NCBI GenBank assembly: GCA_025331565.1
Contig: JAFREQ010000091.1
Location: 194,001-258,000, forward strand
Length of the DNA: 64,000 nucleotides
Direction of reading: 5' to 3'
From: Holacanthus passer
Lineage: Eukaryota > Chordata > Actinopteri > Pomacanthidae
In this document: piece after piece, positions 1 to 11,730 of the stretch
How positions within the stretch are numbered: the first letter of the stretch is position 1
Layout of the letters: every line of letters begins with the position of its first letter
Notes under the pieces: model-generated
The model's database searches: none
The model's input: the letters and a program-made list of their open reading frames with translations, nothing else
What the model was told of the DNA's origin: nothing
Program-made: the position numbers and the translations under genes

Positions 1-254
1 GCTGTGTAAAGTCAATTAGCATGCTATTTAGACTTGTTTTGACTTGATGGTCCTGTTTTTGTCTCGTGATACAGTGTTCATTCACTCATTCTTCAATGAA
101 GAGTCATTCTTCGTGTACACATTTGTCCCCTGCATTTGTAATATTTTTTAAGAAGTTTTTAGTACTTTGATATATAAATGATAAATATAATTGATATGAT
201 AAGTGCTCTACATTATCTAAAGAGCTTACTCGTCTTCTCTTATTCTGTTATTCT

Positions 255-530
255 GGGCAGCTGAGGCTCAGGACGTAGAGCAGTTATCCTCTAATCAGAA
301 GGTTGGTGGTCACTGCAGTCTCCATGTCAAAGTGTCCTGGGGCAAGATACTGAGCCTCAAATTGCTCCAATGCTCTCATCAGTGTATTTGTGTGTGAATG
401 GTTGTGGCTCCTGATAAGCAGGTGGCACCTTGCATGGTAGCCTCTGCCACTAGTGTCTGAATGTGTCTGAATTGATGAATGCTGGCACTTTCAGCGGTTG
501 GTAAGACTAGAAAAGTATATAAATGAACTG
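255..530 (+). mobile_element. tRNA-derived SINE (teleost V-SINE/SINE_FR-like)
   Basis: The head contains a pol III A-box-like stretch (CTGAGGCTCAGGACGTAGAGC region, 261-281) and a decayed B-box region (GGTTGGTGGTCACTGC, about 301-316). The body CTGGGGCAAGATACTGAGCC (about 337-356) and the 3' tail AGTATATAAATGAACTG (514-530) match what I remember of an abundant spiny-rayed-fish SINE. Such elements are non-autonomous and borrow LINE machinery. The B-box is mutated, so this copy is probably transcriptionally dead. Subfamily is uncertain. Confidence 0.7.
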
Positions 531-3099
531 TGTATATAAAGGTCACTACTCTGTCACAGGCTTAAAGCTCCTGTTTGTGATTGCTGATCAAATTTGGACA
601 ATATTTAAGGAACTGTTTCTGGTTTTCAGGAAGTACATTTCCAAAAACTCTGTATGTATCTATCTTGTCAGAAACCACTGGTACATGCCTAAACTGTTTC
701 CTTCATGAATTGTTCCTGACTTTCATGAATTGCTTTTGAGGTTTTAAAGGTTCCAGTAAGTAAAAGTATTGTCAGTCAGACTTAGTAAGTAAGTAAGTCA
801 GGTCCAGGGGCAGAGATAGACTCTCAGCACAAAGGGGTCAGAGCATTCTCGAAGGGCCCCTCTAAAAAGTTACATAAAATTCATCTATCCGATCCTATTC
901 ATCCATTGACTGAAGAGTATGGCATCACTGCCAATAGACAGCAACAGGCTGAGACAGCAGCACTCTGTCTGCGTTCAGACAGCCTGTTGGTCAACAGACA
1001 TTTGGTCGACTAATGGTGTAACTTCACACTCTGACAGTCAGTCAGCCCGGGGTTCAGAGCAAGAACCCTCAAGCACTATCAGATGGACAGACTTAGATTC
1101 AATTTGTTATGGATATTCATAGTTCCCAGAGGATGAATCTTCTTTCTGTTGACTACCTGACCTTTCCCCTTTCAGGCTTCATCCTTTCAGTCCTTTTACA
1201 AAAACATACTTAAATTTTGTTTCAACCAGCTTTGACAGAGTGGGGATTACTTTATTCTAACCAGACAGTTGCTCAGTGATTTTCAGTGATTCACTTCCTA
1301 CAATCACTAATCGGGCCTCTGATGAGGGACAACAGAAGATTACAGCATTCTGCTATCTCAAATGTGAAAAATATCAACCAATGTGTGAGTGTGCGCATAT
1401 GTTGTGTCTGCATACTTCCATTCCCATGAATGTAAATGCCAAACCTACCTTCATACTGTTTGTCTTCTTTTGAATTTCTGCATGTGTGTAAATACACACA
1501 TTGTAAGTCTGTGTACCCATGTTCATATGTGTGTTTGTACATGAATGAATGATAATCAGTATACTGTCATTTTACCCTTTACCAGAGTATGGCTGACCCA
1601 TGTCAGTATTATCAGTGTCAGTACCATATCAGCAGACAGCACAACGAACTACAACAGGCTCAACATACTCAACATATCCATAGCTTGTAAGCTTGGACAG
1701 CAAAGGTTTTCCCGTTAGGTCTACTTTTGGTAGACAAAATTGTAGGGGTAGTAAATAGAACAACAGAGAGAAAAAGTATAGTCACACAAATACAGTCATC
1801 AAGCTCTTAAAACCCAATAGATGCCCAAATTAATTTCAGTGTAACATTTTATGGTGTGTGATGTCTACATTTAATGGCAAAGAGTGGTGGTTGAGATATT
1901 TCACTCGGAACCAAAGTGGTGGACTGACCAACAGACATACAATCAGAACAATCACTAATGTAAATGTGGTCATGTCAGAGAGAGCTTGTGTAGTTAAATT
2001 ACAAAGGGTGAGTTTGATTTGTGCTGCACTTCCCATCTTATCCTTAAGGCTGCCATGGCTGCAGAAATAAAAAAAAGAGAACATTCTGGTAACTACGTGT
2101 ACTACAAGTTCTTTATAACTGGGTTGCGTGAGTCATTTAAGGTTAAGAAAATCGATTTAACGGTTTGTACATGTCAGAAACACTTATACCTCGCTGGACA
2201 CTACAAGAAGCAGGCCTGAAAGGTGCTGATGGTGGTGATGTGGATATGGACAAACCTTAGACCTATAGGTTTGCTAGAAATCACTACACACACTGTACTC
2301 TTTCTCTCTCACACACACAAACTTACACACACCACTTGAGAGCCTTTTTAAATCATCAAGCTGGTAAATTGAATTCCATAGAGTCACTGAATGAGTTTCT
2401 CTCTCCAAACTCGAACCCTGGGGCCAGCCATTACAGAGCAAATTGTTTCTTTCTCTCTCCTACTATTCCTGATTTTTCTCCTTTTGTTTTTTTTCTCTCC
2501 TCCTTCTCTCAAACAAGTCGTCACCTTGGGTTTTCCTTCATTCTCACTACTCTCTTGGATCTCAGTCTGCTCTTTCCTCCACAGTGTGTCTGCAGGCTTC
2601 AAAAGTCAGGTTTCAAACTTTTTAAACTCACTTGGAAGACAGGTTATAACACCAATTTAAAATAGGAAAATAGGCTATGGAAATAGATGGCTCTCAAAAG
2701 CTGTGTACTTCAAAATAAAAGCATTGGTAATAAAAGGTAAGAAAATATTTAACTGATTTGATATGTATCTGTATACAGTGTGCACAATTCATACACAATT
2801 GCAGCATAAACCATGCAGATACATTTCTAAAAATAAAATGTGATTCACAGCCAATATATACAATTATTTGTTTGTTTGTTTAAATTAGATTTGAACTAAA
2901 TAAATCTAGTTTATGTCTTTATACCTGGTAGTAGAGAGATGGCAGGAAATGAGTAGTGGGAGCGATGGAGAGATGAGGAATGACGCAACGAAGCCAGACG
3001 TTAACCTGGGACATTGTGATTCATGGTTGACCTCCTGTGGGCCACCAGGGCACCAAAATAGTAGTACTAAATAAAAATACCATGCCAAAAACCCAGCAT
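531..3099. other. AT-rich spacer without a recognisable gene
   Basis: No ORF here has codon structure or motifs I recognise. The longest ones overlap one another on both strands, as expected by chance. A pyrimidine-rich run lies at about 2440-2590. I see no splice-flanked exon. Confidence 0.6.
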
Positions 3100-3278
3100 G
3101 GGGCACATATAAGATGTGTTGTAATTCCTACACCATTCACCTGATTTGGATGTAAATACCCTCAAATTAAAGCTGAAAGTCTGCACATCTTCATTGTTTC
3201 ACTTCAAATCAATTGTGGTGATGTACAGAGCTGAAATACTGAAAACTGTGTCAATGTCTAAATATTTATGGAACTGAC
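3100..3278 (+). mobile_element. Tc1/mariner terminal fragment
   Basis: The stretch running from GGGCACATATAAGATGTG through TAAATACCCTCAAATTAAAG to TCTAAATATTTATGG and ending next to a TA dinucleotide (3279-3280) matches the long terminal inverted repeat of a very common fish Tc1-like family. Only one terminus is present; I found no reverse-complement partner and no transposase. It is a solo terminus left by deletion or a fossil copy. The family call is from memory. Confidence 0.65.
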
Positions 3279-3554
3279 TATAGCTAGCTAGCAGGAGATT
3301 TGTCTGGGTGTTGGGTGATGGGTCTAGTTGCTACTATAGTTATCCATCTTTGTAGCTGTATCTAAGTATTTTTGATATTTATTAGTTCATCTTTATACCC
3401 ATAACAGAAGAACAGAGCAAATAGGGCAAAAAAGACATCTTGGAATTAAATGTCAGAGAACATATTAGACTAATAACCATGATGTGTATTAATCTACATG
3501 AACGTGTGAGTCAAACTAAGCTGGACAAGCTCAATGTGTGATAACACCACTTAC

Positions 3555-3555
<1 letters not shown>

Positions 3556-3589
<34 letters not shown>
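3556..3589. repeat. (AC)n microsatellite
   Basis: An uninterrupted dinucleotide AC run of about 34 bp, likely length-polymorphic. It makes the ORF across it repetitive in Thr and His and meaningless as protein. Confidence 0.95.
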
Positions 3590-3591
<2 letters not shown>

Positions 3592-4098
3592 GCCAGCCCC
3601 ATTCAGATGTTTTGGTGAAATTACTGCACACAGTTCATTTGCATTTGTCTTATTTCATGTCCTTAAATGTTCTTCCTCTGACCAGACTGTCGCTGAAAAT
3701 AAACCACATGACACAGTGAAAGGCTTAAGAATTCTCTTTCATAGATCATCACATTTTAATGCTTAAATGTAGCTGAATACAGCTTTTCTGGCCCATATTT
3801 TTCTCTTTTTCACTTTTCAGACTTCATAGTCTAATTGCCTCATCCAGTCTGTGTCCCTCTCTTTTAAAGTTAAATCTCTCCATCTCTCTCAGTCTGCTGC
3901 TTTCTGTCCATCCTCCTGCGTCTGTGTTTGTGGACTCTGTAACTGGGAAGAGTGTGGTGAGTGAATAAAGTGAGCAACAGAGAGCTTTGTGGGAGGAATA
4001 CTGATCGCAGTGAAATGAAGGGGGAGCAGAAGGACGGAGAGGAGTGATTGTCAGTCAGTGATTGCCAAGGAAGGCGCATGTAGACAGGATGCTCAACC

Positions 4099-4844
4099 TT
4101 CCTCCTCCTCCTCCTCCTCTTGTCTCCTCCCTGTAGTCACTTCTAGTTTAACCTGTTGCTACTCCTCTCACTACCTTCAATTCACTACATTTATTTACTG
4201 CTCTGTCTCCTATCATCATCTTAATTCAACTCTGACCTTCCTCCTCTTTTTCTTTTTTCTACTTTCCTGTTTCCTCTCCCTCCTCTAGTCTTCTCTCCTT
4301 GTCTCTTCACCCTCATCACTTGTCCACTCTTTTTCTTCACTTCTTTACTCATCTTCATTCCTTTCTTTCTATCTTCTCTTCTCCTCTTTTACTCTCCTTT
4401 CTTGACCTCTGCTCCTCTTCCCCTTCTTCCTCTCCTCTTCTCTCTTCCCCTCATTTCCTCTCCACTTTTCTCCTCTCATCTCCTTCCATTTTTGCCTTTT
4501 GTCTTGTTTTCTCTTTCCTCTCCTCCCCTACTTTCTCCTGTCCACCAATCCTTTGTTTTTCCCAATCTCTCATCTCCTCCTTTCCTTCCCTTCTCCTCTC
4601 TTCTCCTTCCATCATTTCCGATCCTTTGCTCTCCTCTTTGCTCCCCTGCTTTCTTGTCCTTGATTCTTCTTGCTTTCTCTGCTTTTGTCTTCTCTTGTGT
4701 CCTTGTCGTCTGTCCTCTTGTTTTCTCTTTTCCCCACCTTTCTCTCCTGTTCTCTTTCTTAGCTTTTATTCTGTCTTTTCTCCCCCTCTCTTCTCGTCGT
4801 CTTTTCTCTTCTCTTCTCTTCTCCTCTCCTGTCCTCTGACAGTG
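4099..4844 (+). repeat. Long polypyrimidine (C/T) tract
   Basis: About 750 bp in which the plus strand is overwhelmingly C and T (CTCCT, TTCTC and CCTTC units in irregular order), with only scattered A and G. The two overlapping ORFs across it (4299-4847 and 4402-4839) encode only Ser, Leu, Phe and Pro and are composition artefacts. Mirror-symmetric homopurine/homopyrimidine DNA of this length can in principle form triplex (H-DNA) structures; that is inference. Confidence 0.9.
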
Positions 4845-5707
4845 TAAACAGTGTTTAGGTGTGATAGATAGGCTGACAGAGAACGGCTGCTGGTGCTGAA
4901 CGTTGCAAAGGAAAGTCTCCAGTTGAAGCGAGAAAGGTCATCACAAATCTGGAGAGTGTTGATGTGGTGATATGTCGTCAGGTGGAATAATGGACTGACA
5001 ACTTGAGTTAGCACTTGTCTTTTTTATTTTGTTGGTCTCTGGAGTTAAAGGAGCCGGGACAGCCAGCAGTGACAGTGAGTGTGTGCGCAAGAGATAGAGC
5101 TGATCAATTCAAGAGCTGAGACCACATTCAAATAAACTGATAATTTATTGGATCCACATGACATGAATTCACAGTGGCTCTGTATAAGATCAGCACTTTT
5201 TAACCACTCTTCTCCCCTTTACTGTCCACCACTGTCCCCTCTTTTTATTCTCTCCTTTCTTCTCCTTCTTCCTCCACGTTTCCCTTCTCTCCTCTGGCTT
5301 GATTTAGTGGTAGAAGCTTATAGCATTAACCTGAGTTAGCACCCAATTTAATCCTTGCCTTCTGCCGCCCATCTCTCCAACCATTTATTTCTTTCCTGTA
5401 CTTGTCGTCTTTTCTGCCCCCCACAAACTTTCCTCTTGTCAACACCCCACTCTAACCTCCATCCCCACCGTCCAAAAACAAGGTACAAGGTTACCAGGGT
5501 CATATTCTTGTTTTCAGTTAATCACTTAGTAAGGATGATAGAAATATGGTACTTCATCACTGTAAATATATATATATATATATGTAGTGACAATCAGATA
5601 AAAGAAAAATAGATAATAAATAGAGTAAATAATGTTCTGATGTTCTGCATTATTGCACTTTTTGATATAAATTTTGATATAAACAAAAGGCAAATATCAA
5701 TCATCAT
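4845..5707. other. Spacer between polypyrimidine tract and solo LTR
   Basis: No gene is visible. The stretch contains a short (TA)n run at 5565-5583 and further C/T-rich patches at 5208-5290 and 5345-5470. A GTGAGTGTG donor-like string at about 5073 has no convincing exon in front of it. Confidence 0.5.
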
Positions 5708-6270
5708 TGTCATGGTTTAGGTCTCTTGATTTTGGTGTTTGTCTAGTTTATTTTCAGTGTATGTTGAGTTTTATACTTTTGGTTTAGTGTTTAGTTTTTT
5801 GTTCAGGTGTTGCTTCAGTAGATGGAGGTGTGGTCTTCAGGTGCTGGTCCTCTCTATTCTCTCAGCTGTCCCCAATCTCACCTAACGACTGGCAGCTTCA
5901 ATAGGCCTCTCCTTCACCTGCAAGCTGCCAGATCGGCCCTTTGTATGTCCTCCTGTTTTTCTAGTGCTTTGTGGTTCCTGCGTTCCCAGTCTTTCCCCCT
6001 GTTTTCTAGTGAATCAGTTTTTCCAGTGTTTAGCCTTCTAGTGTTCCCTTTTCTCCAGCGTCTCTGGTGTCTCTAGTGTTTTGTCCTCATCTTCACCTGC
6101 ATGTTTCCTGCCGTCCAGCCTCATACCAGCCTCCATCCACTGAAGCAACTCCGCTCCACTGGACTTCCTGTTTCTTCCTGTTCTGTTTTTTTGTTTAATA
6201 AATCCGTCTTACTCATTCACCCTCGTCTGTGTCTCGCTCCTTGGTCCAATTAAGAACTGAACCCATGACA
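5708..6270 (+). mobile_element. Solo LTR (gypsy-like), 563 bp, with TSD
   Basis: The element starts TGTCATGGTTTAGG and ends GAACCCATGACA, giving the TG...CA ends and short inverted termini of an LTR. It is bounded on both sides by the direct repeat CATCAT (5702-5707 and 6271-6276), a target-site duplication. The 3' part carries a TTTAATAAA polyadenylation signal (about 6193-6201), typical of an R region. There is no internal gag/pol, so it is a solo LTR formed by LTR-LTR recombination. Similar ends and layout occur in the LTR at 19046-19629 and the fragment at 55752. Assignment to Ty3/gypsy is inferred. Confidence 0.75.
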
Positions 6271-6276
6271 CATCAT

Positions 6277-7428
6277 GTCTATAACAATGAGGTCATTTTA
6301 TTAATCTTAAGCTATTTTGATGCACATGAATACAGGCCGGTGTTGCCTGCTTGTCGACATAACAGCACGCACAACAGCACCACTGCTGAAAAAAAAAAGT
6401 ATTCTGGCAAACACTGGACACATTATTATAAATACCAATTGGTAACAATGGTTTCATTTCTATTTTGTAAATGATGTTTTATATGCTCATGATGCAGTGA
6501 GCCTACGGCCACTGCATACACTTGGTTTCTAGTGCAAACTTATTCTTGAGTAGAACGAAACAAAAATACATAAATAAGATACAGATAAATAGAGAATACA
6601 GAGCTCAGTCTAAACCTACAAACCTATCTACAGAAACTACAAACAAACAAAACACACACACAAAAAACATTTTGAATCCCCATCTCATGTGGAATTGACA
6701 TTATTTACAACACATTGGAAAAAATCTGTAAATTTTTTAGTCTAATAATCAGGTTATGACGGTAATAGACATCCCATCTAGCACTCTGGTCTCTCGTCTG
6801 AAAGATGACAGTAATGTACCAGTAAGTGTAAGTTGCCAACTCCCATAAAACATTTTAAGCAGATGACTTTTACTTTGATTAGTGCAAGTTCAGCTGGACT
6901 GTCTTATCTTTTCCTAACTTCTCATGACTTATCCTTTCTGAATTTATTTTCTCTCTTTGCCCCTTGACATTTTCCATCAAGGTTAACTTAGAAATTAGGG
7001 CATAATTCTTTGTCTACTCAAATCCACACCTATTTTTTGAAGCAGTGTTTCACTTTAGTAGAACATGTCAACTGTACAACTCAGTAATGAAAACAACAAC
7101 ACAGCTGACCTGCGTGTGAGGCTGGCTGTTCATACTATTATGTATTATGGAATCCCCATGCTCTGATACTCTAAGATATAAAACAATATAAATCTATGGG
7201 AACCTGTAATTAAAACACACAGATGAAAGGCCGCAGCATGATAATAAATTACACGAACAACATTTAAAAAGTACAGATGAAAGAACCAATAAAGTTGAAA
7301 GTTATCAATACTATGGCTTTAAATAATTTCACCACGGGGCACCTTTCATTTCCTGAACAAAAGCAATTTGGAAATTAAGATAAATGGCTTAACTGTGTGT
7401 TTAGACACTGAAGATTTGCACACCAGCT
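6277..7428. other. AT-rich spacer
   Basis: No coding features, recognisable repeat family or clear regulatory motif was seen between the solo LTR and the pseudogene. Confidence 0.5.
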
Positions 7429-8390
7429 ATGTTGCGACCCATTTTGGATGCCCTCCAAGACGTTGGGGTGGAAACTGTTGATGATATGATTCTTGTCCAG
7501 TTCGATGACCTTGCACGGCATGATCAAACCCTTTCAAGTAAAGCAGTTTCTTGCACATGTAAAAAGTAAGTCAAGGTCCAATCCATTACATGAGTATGTT
7601 GCCACAACTGGCATTGTTGGGCTACTAGGTCAATGATCGAAAACTGCATGAGTGCTGTAATGATTGACAGAGTATGTCAGCTAGTCACTGGCTTTGATTG
7701 TTTTCTTTGTACATATGGATGCAAAGGAGAAGAAATGATATCCGTATTTCCACAATTCTACAAAGTTGTGTGTTTACACGTGCAAAAAATGAATTCTTGT
7801 TAAAGGATGACACTGATCTTTTTAAGTGATGTGCTTTTAGATGTCTTCTCAGCTCAGAATGACACAGCTCCAAACCACTCAGACATGGAGCAGGGCTTCC
7901 CAAGCTCACCCCAGATTTTTGTAACAACATCCCAGGTCACTACAAGCCTAAGCAGACCCTCTACTTCTCAAAGCTCGCTTGGACGCCTCATCCCTCTCCA
8001 TCTGATAGGGACAGCTCTAGTCCCACTACACAATTGTGAAATGACTGGCACTACATTTTCAAATCCCTTGGAACATGCTGCCAGATATTTTGAGAGAGAA
8101 ATTAGACATCAGGATTGGCCAACAGCCAGGGATGGAGGGAAATGATTTGCATAATTGCAGCTTGAATCCTTGCAATTTGAAGCAAGGAAGCATCTTAATG
8201 AATTCGCGTGGAAGATAGTACGAACATAACTAACAAAGTCTTTCAAAGACATGATAGAAGACGATGATTGTAAGCGGCCAGAATCTTTTAATAAAACAAC
8301 TTGCTCTTTAACAAAACTACAAGCAAAATGTAGACTGGGTAAGCACAACAGCCCTCCAGATGGCAGCAGCACTGCCCCAGAAAATAAGAA
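7429..8390 (+). pseudogene. SAM-domain (SAMD3-like) family pseudogene
   Basis: A 46-codon segment from 7429 reads MLRPILDALQDVGVETVDDM and onward to a GTAAGT donor-like site (7566-7571), with a SAM-domain-like 'LQD-GVE-VDDM' core. A second block begins near 7841 after a TTTTAG acceptor-like site. Its later part, read across several frameshifts, gives IPWNMLPDILREKLD (about 8059-8103), GWREMICIIAA (about 8130-8163), SFKDMIEDD (about 8239-8266) and SLTKLQAK (about 8303-8330). These blocks come in the order I remember for the large teleost family annotated as 'SAM domain-containing protein 3-like' (IPW, RREM-RI, IVxxYPxSFKDxIE, SLxxQLQ). Stops and frameshifts (for example TGA and TAA within 8165-8225) show that it is broken. 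The intron-like gap between blocks suggests a decayed duplicate rather than a processed copy. Family identity is moderately sure. Confidence 0.5.
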
Positions 8391-10696
8391 CAGTTAATCT
8401 CAGACACCTTTGTATCTCATGGCATCTCATGAAATGCCATGATAAGGGCCCAGAGACCCTTAAGGAAAGAATGGAGCAAGTGCAATGTCTGCTGCAGCTT
8501 TCATGGTGGCAGTGGACCACAAGGTCAAAATAGGAAACTTGGCAGCGTCACTGAGGTCACGTTCATCTGTTACTTCATCATCTGCTTTACACTGCACTAA
8601 CAAGTGGAACTTGGAGCCATGATGGTGTTTCTTCAAAAGTAAATGTACTTAATTACTTGTACTTAACTATCTTCTGATTGGGTTGGGTTAGTTGTTTAAG
8701 GTAGTTTCTGGTATTTGTCTCACTGTCGCATTCATAATATTTTTCATTTCAAGTTGAACTGGTTGTTGAAGGGGCAGAATTCAAATCTATCATCAGCCTA
8801 CATACCATAGTTTATGTGTCAAATTTAGACAATAAAAATATAAAGAGATTATATTATTGAGACATTAGAAAGACTGGACTGTTGAGCTGTGAGATACATA
8901 CCCAATTATTCACAATATGTAACTCTGTATGTGAATAGTTATGCACTTGCACTTAAATTCAGATTGACACCATTATTGCACTATTGTTTTTCTTGTGCTG
9001 ATGTATGAACTGCACTCTGGATGCCCAGTGCAACTGGCATTACTGATCATAGAGGGAAATCTGAGTAGTTCCTTTCACGCCATTTCAGTTAAACAAACCT
9101 TATTGACATTTACTAAAGATTTCAGTGTAACTAACAAACAGTTAACAGAAGGATGTTTTTTTTTTTTTTTTTTTCAAACGCCGGCAATTGTTCTGCAAAT
9201 AATGTCCATCTCGAAAAATGCTGAACAATTCTGATCAATGCAGTTTTCTGCATCAAACTTTTCCACTTCAGAATCACTTTTGCAAGTCAAAGTCAAATTA
9301 AACCTAAGCCACAATTTTAACAAACCATATTCCTTGTAACTACAGTGAAGAGAATCTCTTTCTGCTAAAACTTGTCCACCCACAAGCTCCACTGGTTAAC
9401 CATTTTTAAACTATTACCATTTCTAATTGAATGTTTAAACCAAACCATTTGGATCATTGAGCCTGTAAGCAATGTAAAATGACATGGAAGGAAGCACTAA
9501 GGTAATTTTATTGATTAGATTCACCGATAAAAGCTGTTACAAGAAGCACTTGGCCTCTGAACTTGTGGCTACGTAGCCCCATTTGTGACTCTCCATACAT
9601 TACTCAGCGATTCAGTCACTTATGTCCCGCACACCTTAGGGGAAAAGTTAAAATCTGTTCAAAGGTATTTTTGTGATCTAAAACATGGCTATTTTCTGAA
9701 TGGGATGATAACATATTTCCACAGACTTGGTTGGTGTCTGTGGTTTGCATCCTTGCTGGAACATGTATTCGTCTGCCACCATCTGGGTGTCCTGAGAAAG
9801 TAATATCTTTACTTCTGGTATTTTGAAGGCTGATTGGAATGGATGCAAAAAATCTTGTTGGGACATTACACCAAAAACGAACAGCATCAACTACAGTGTC
9901 CTCCAGCCAGCTTCCGCCTGCTGGGGATGGAAGTGGTGCTGCTCTCTATGTATAGTCATCATGTACTGTAGGAGGGAGGGGGGAAGAAGGGGTGAGAGAG
10001 AAAAAACAGGTGAGTTCACAAATGAGTGGCACCTGTGAGCCGGGGGAGGGGAAGCTAGTGACACAAGCAGCAAGGAGGAGACCAGAGAGGAGTGAGAGTG
10101 AGTGTGACAAAGAGAAGAAATCCAGGTTCATTCAAATCCGCCTGCTAATTCACAAAAAGAGTAAATAAATACACATTTACACACGTGAAGCTGGAACTGA
10201 ACTGGACTAACACACACGCACACACCCTCTACCCCTTCAGTCTTTTTGGACTTTGATTACTTAAGTGTTGATGTTGTATTGTCATGCTTTGTGTTAAATG
10301 AGTGAGCTGTGATACTTCTGTTTAACATCTATTTTGCTGGATTAACCGTGCGATCAAAACATCTTGAAAGAACTTGATTTGCAGTTTGTTTGCTTTACAC
10401 ATAACATGTTGCTTGTTTTGAAGTAACATAAATCTGATTTATGTATCCAATGCCATTTGATTTATAGTTATGCTTGATATGCTAATTTCTCCACAGATAT
10501 TTTTTGTAGGTAGGATTGATAGCTCGCTGGTACATTTCTAGAGGTTACATGCACACTTAAAAAAATAAATCAAATTCGATAGGATTATAGTTTTACTTTT
10601 TATTAGTTGCCCACCTGTCTGGTGCCCAACTACTAGTGTGTGTGTAACCCTTTCTAGCCCCTACGCTACAACAACATACATGCATGCATGCATTTA

Positions 10697-10700
<4 letters not shown>
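8391..10700. other. Spacer with poly-T run
   Basis: No gene is recognised. An 18-19 bp T run sits at about 9156-9174. A purine-rich patch (GGAGGGAGGGGGGAAG, about 9970-10110) resembles a G-rich promoter or intronic segment but no exon can be tied to it. Confidence 0.45.

Positions 10701-10728
<28 letters not shown>
10701..10728. repeat. (TG)n microsatellite
   Basis: A 28-bp uninterrupted TG run, preceded by a short ATGC-unit run (TGCATGCATGCAT, about 10679-10692). Confidence 0.95.
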
Positions 10729-10731
<3 letters not shown>

Positions 10732-11730
10732 CTATGTCCTGCATTCACTACACTCATGTAAGCACACTGCCTGCCCAGGCACACCCAGCAGAGATGTGCA
10801 CTCTACTTAGAGCATTCTCAGTCGAAACATTAATGCTGATCAGCCAGAAAGGAGGAAGCATTTTTGTCTCTTGCATATAAATGAAATGAATTACAGAAGA
10901 AGAAAAAGAAAAGGTATTGGTATTTTTTCTGTTACGTGCACTGACCTGACACTGACTGCTGCAGTTTCTATTGAGATGTGTACTAAATTAGTATGAGAAG
11001 AAAAGATAAAAATACTTTAAAAATACTATTGCAAGTTGGGTACTCAGCTACACCTGGAGACAAAGCTCACTGCCGCAGGAGAAACAATGACATTTTATAT
11101 CACTTAAAAACACTGAGAAAAACACTGAGGTAAAAAATGTGGAGGAGGGTGAAATTACCTCTAGCCTCGTACAACAGCTCACATGGTAAATTCACTATAA
11201 TGTACTTCCATAGCACCAGTACAACATAAGAGTCACGCCATACTCAGCACACTGCTGCTCAATTCAACAGAAGAAATGTTTTCATAGTCTAATTAATTCT
11301 CTTTGTTTCTTATTTGCTTTACGCCTGATAGTTTGAAAGCTACTATATAAGCCAAACTCATCACTCCAAAGCCTCCATATAAACAGAAAGCTGCAAAACA
11401 TGTAATGTTAAAATTCTGAAGGAGGTGTTGAGTAGATGTTGAGCAATGAAGCATGTGTGCTGCTCAGATCGGGCACAGGTACCTCTGGCTGCACCTGTCT
11501 ACCTGAAGCTCCTCTCACCACGACTCCCTGTTTGGCCCGAACATTCAAACAAGCTGTTTGGAGCAGCTGGGCTCTCACCTCAGTCCCCGGCAGCCTCTCC
11601 ATTGCCAGCAGCAGCATTGGCACCTGCAGCAGCTGATTTGCCAACATTGCCCTGCTGTGAAGTCCTGTGACAGGGGTCACAGGATGGGTGCAGCTGGGGT
11701 GCTTCCTTGATTACATGCTTTTTTCCATGA

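Noticed and set aside
780..800. AGTAAGTAAGTAAGT as splice donors
   Set aside because: It is a short tetranucleotide run without an upstream exon.
4299..4847. 182-codon plus-strand ORF rich in Ser, Leu and Phe
   Set aside because: It lies entirely in the polypyrimidine tract, and an overlapping ORF in another frame has the same composition.
11408..11680. 90-codon minus-strand ORF with protein-like composition
   Set aside because: ORFs of similar length exist in two plus-strand frames over the same GC-richer patch; no recognised domain.
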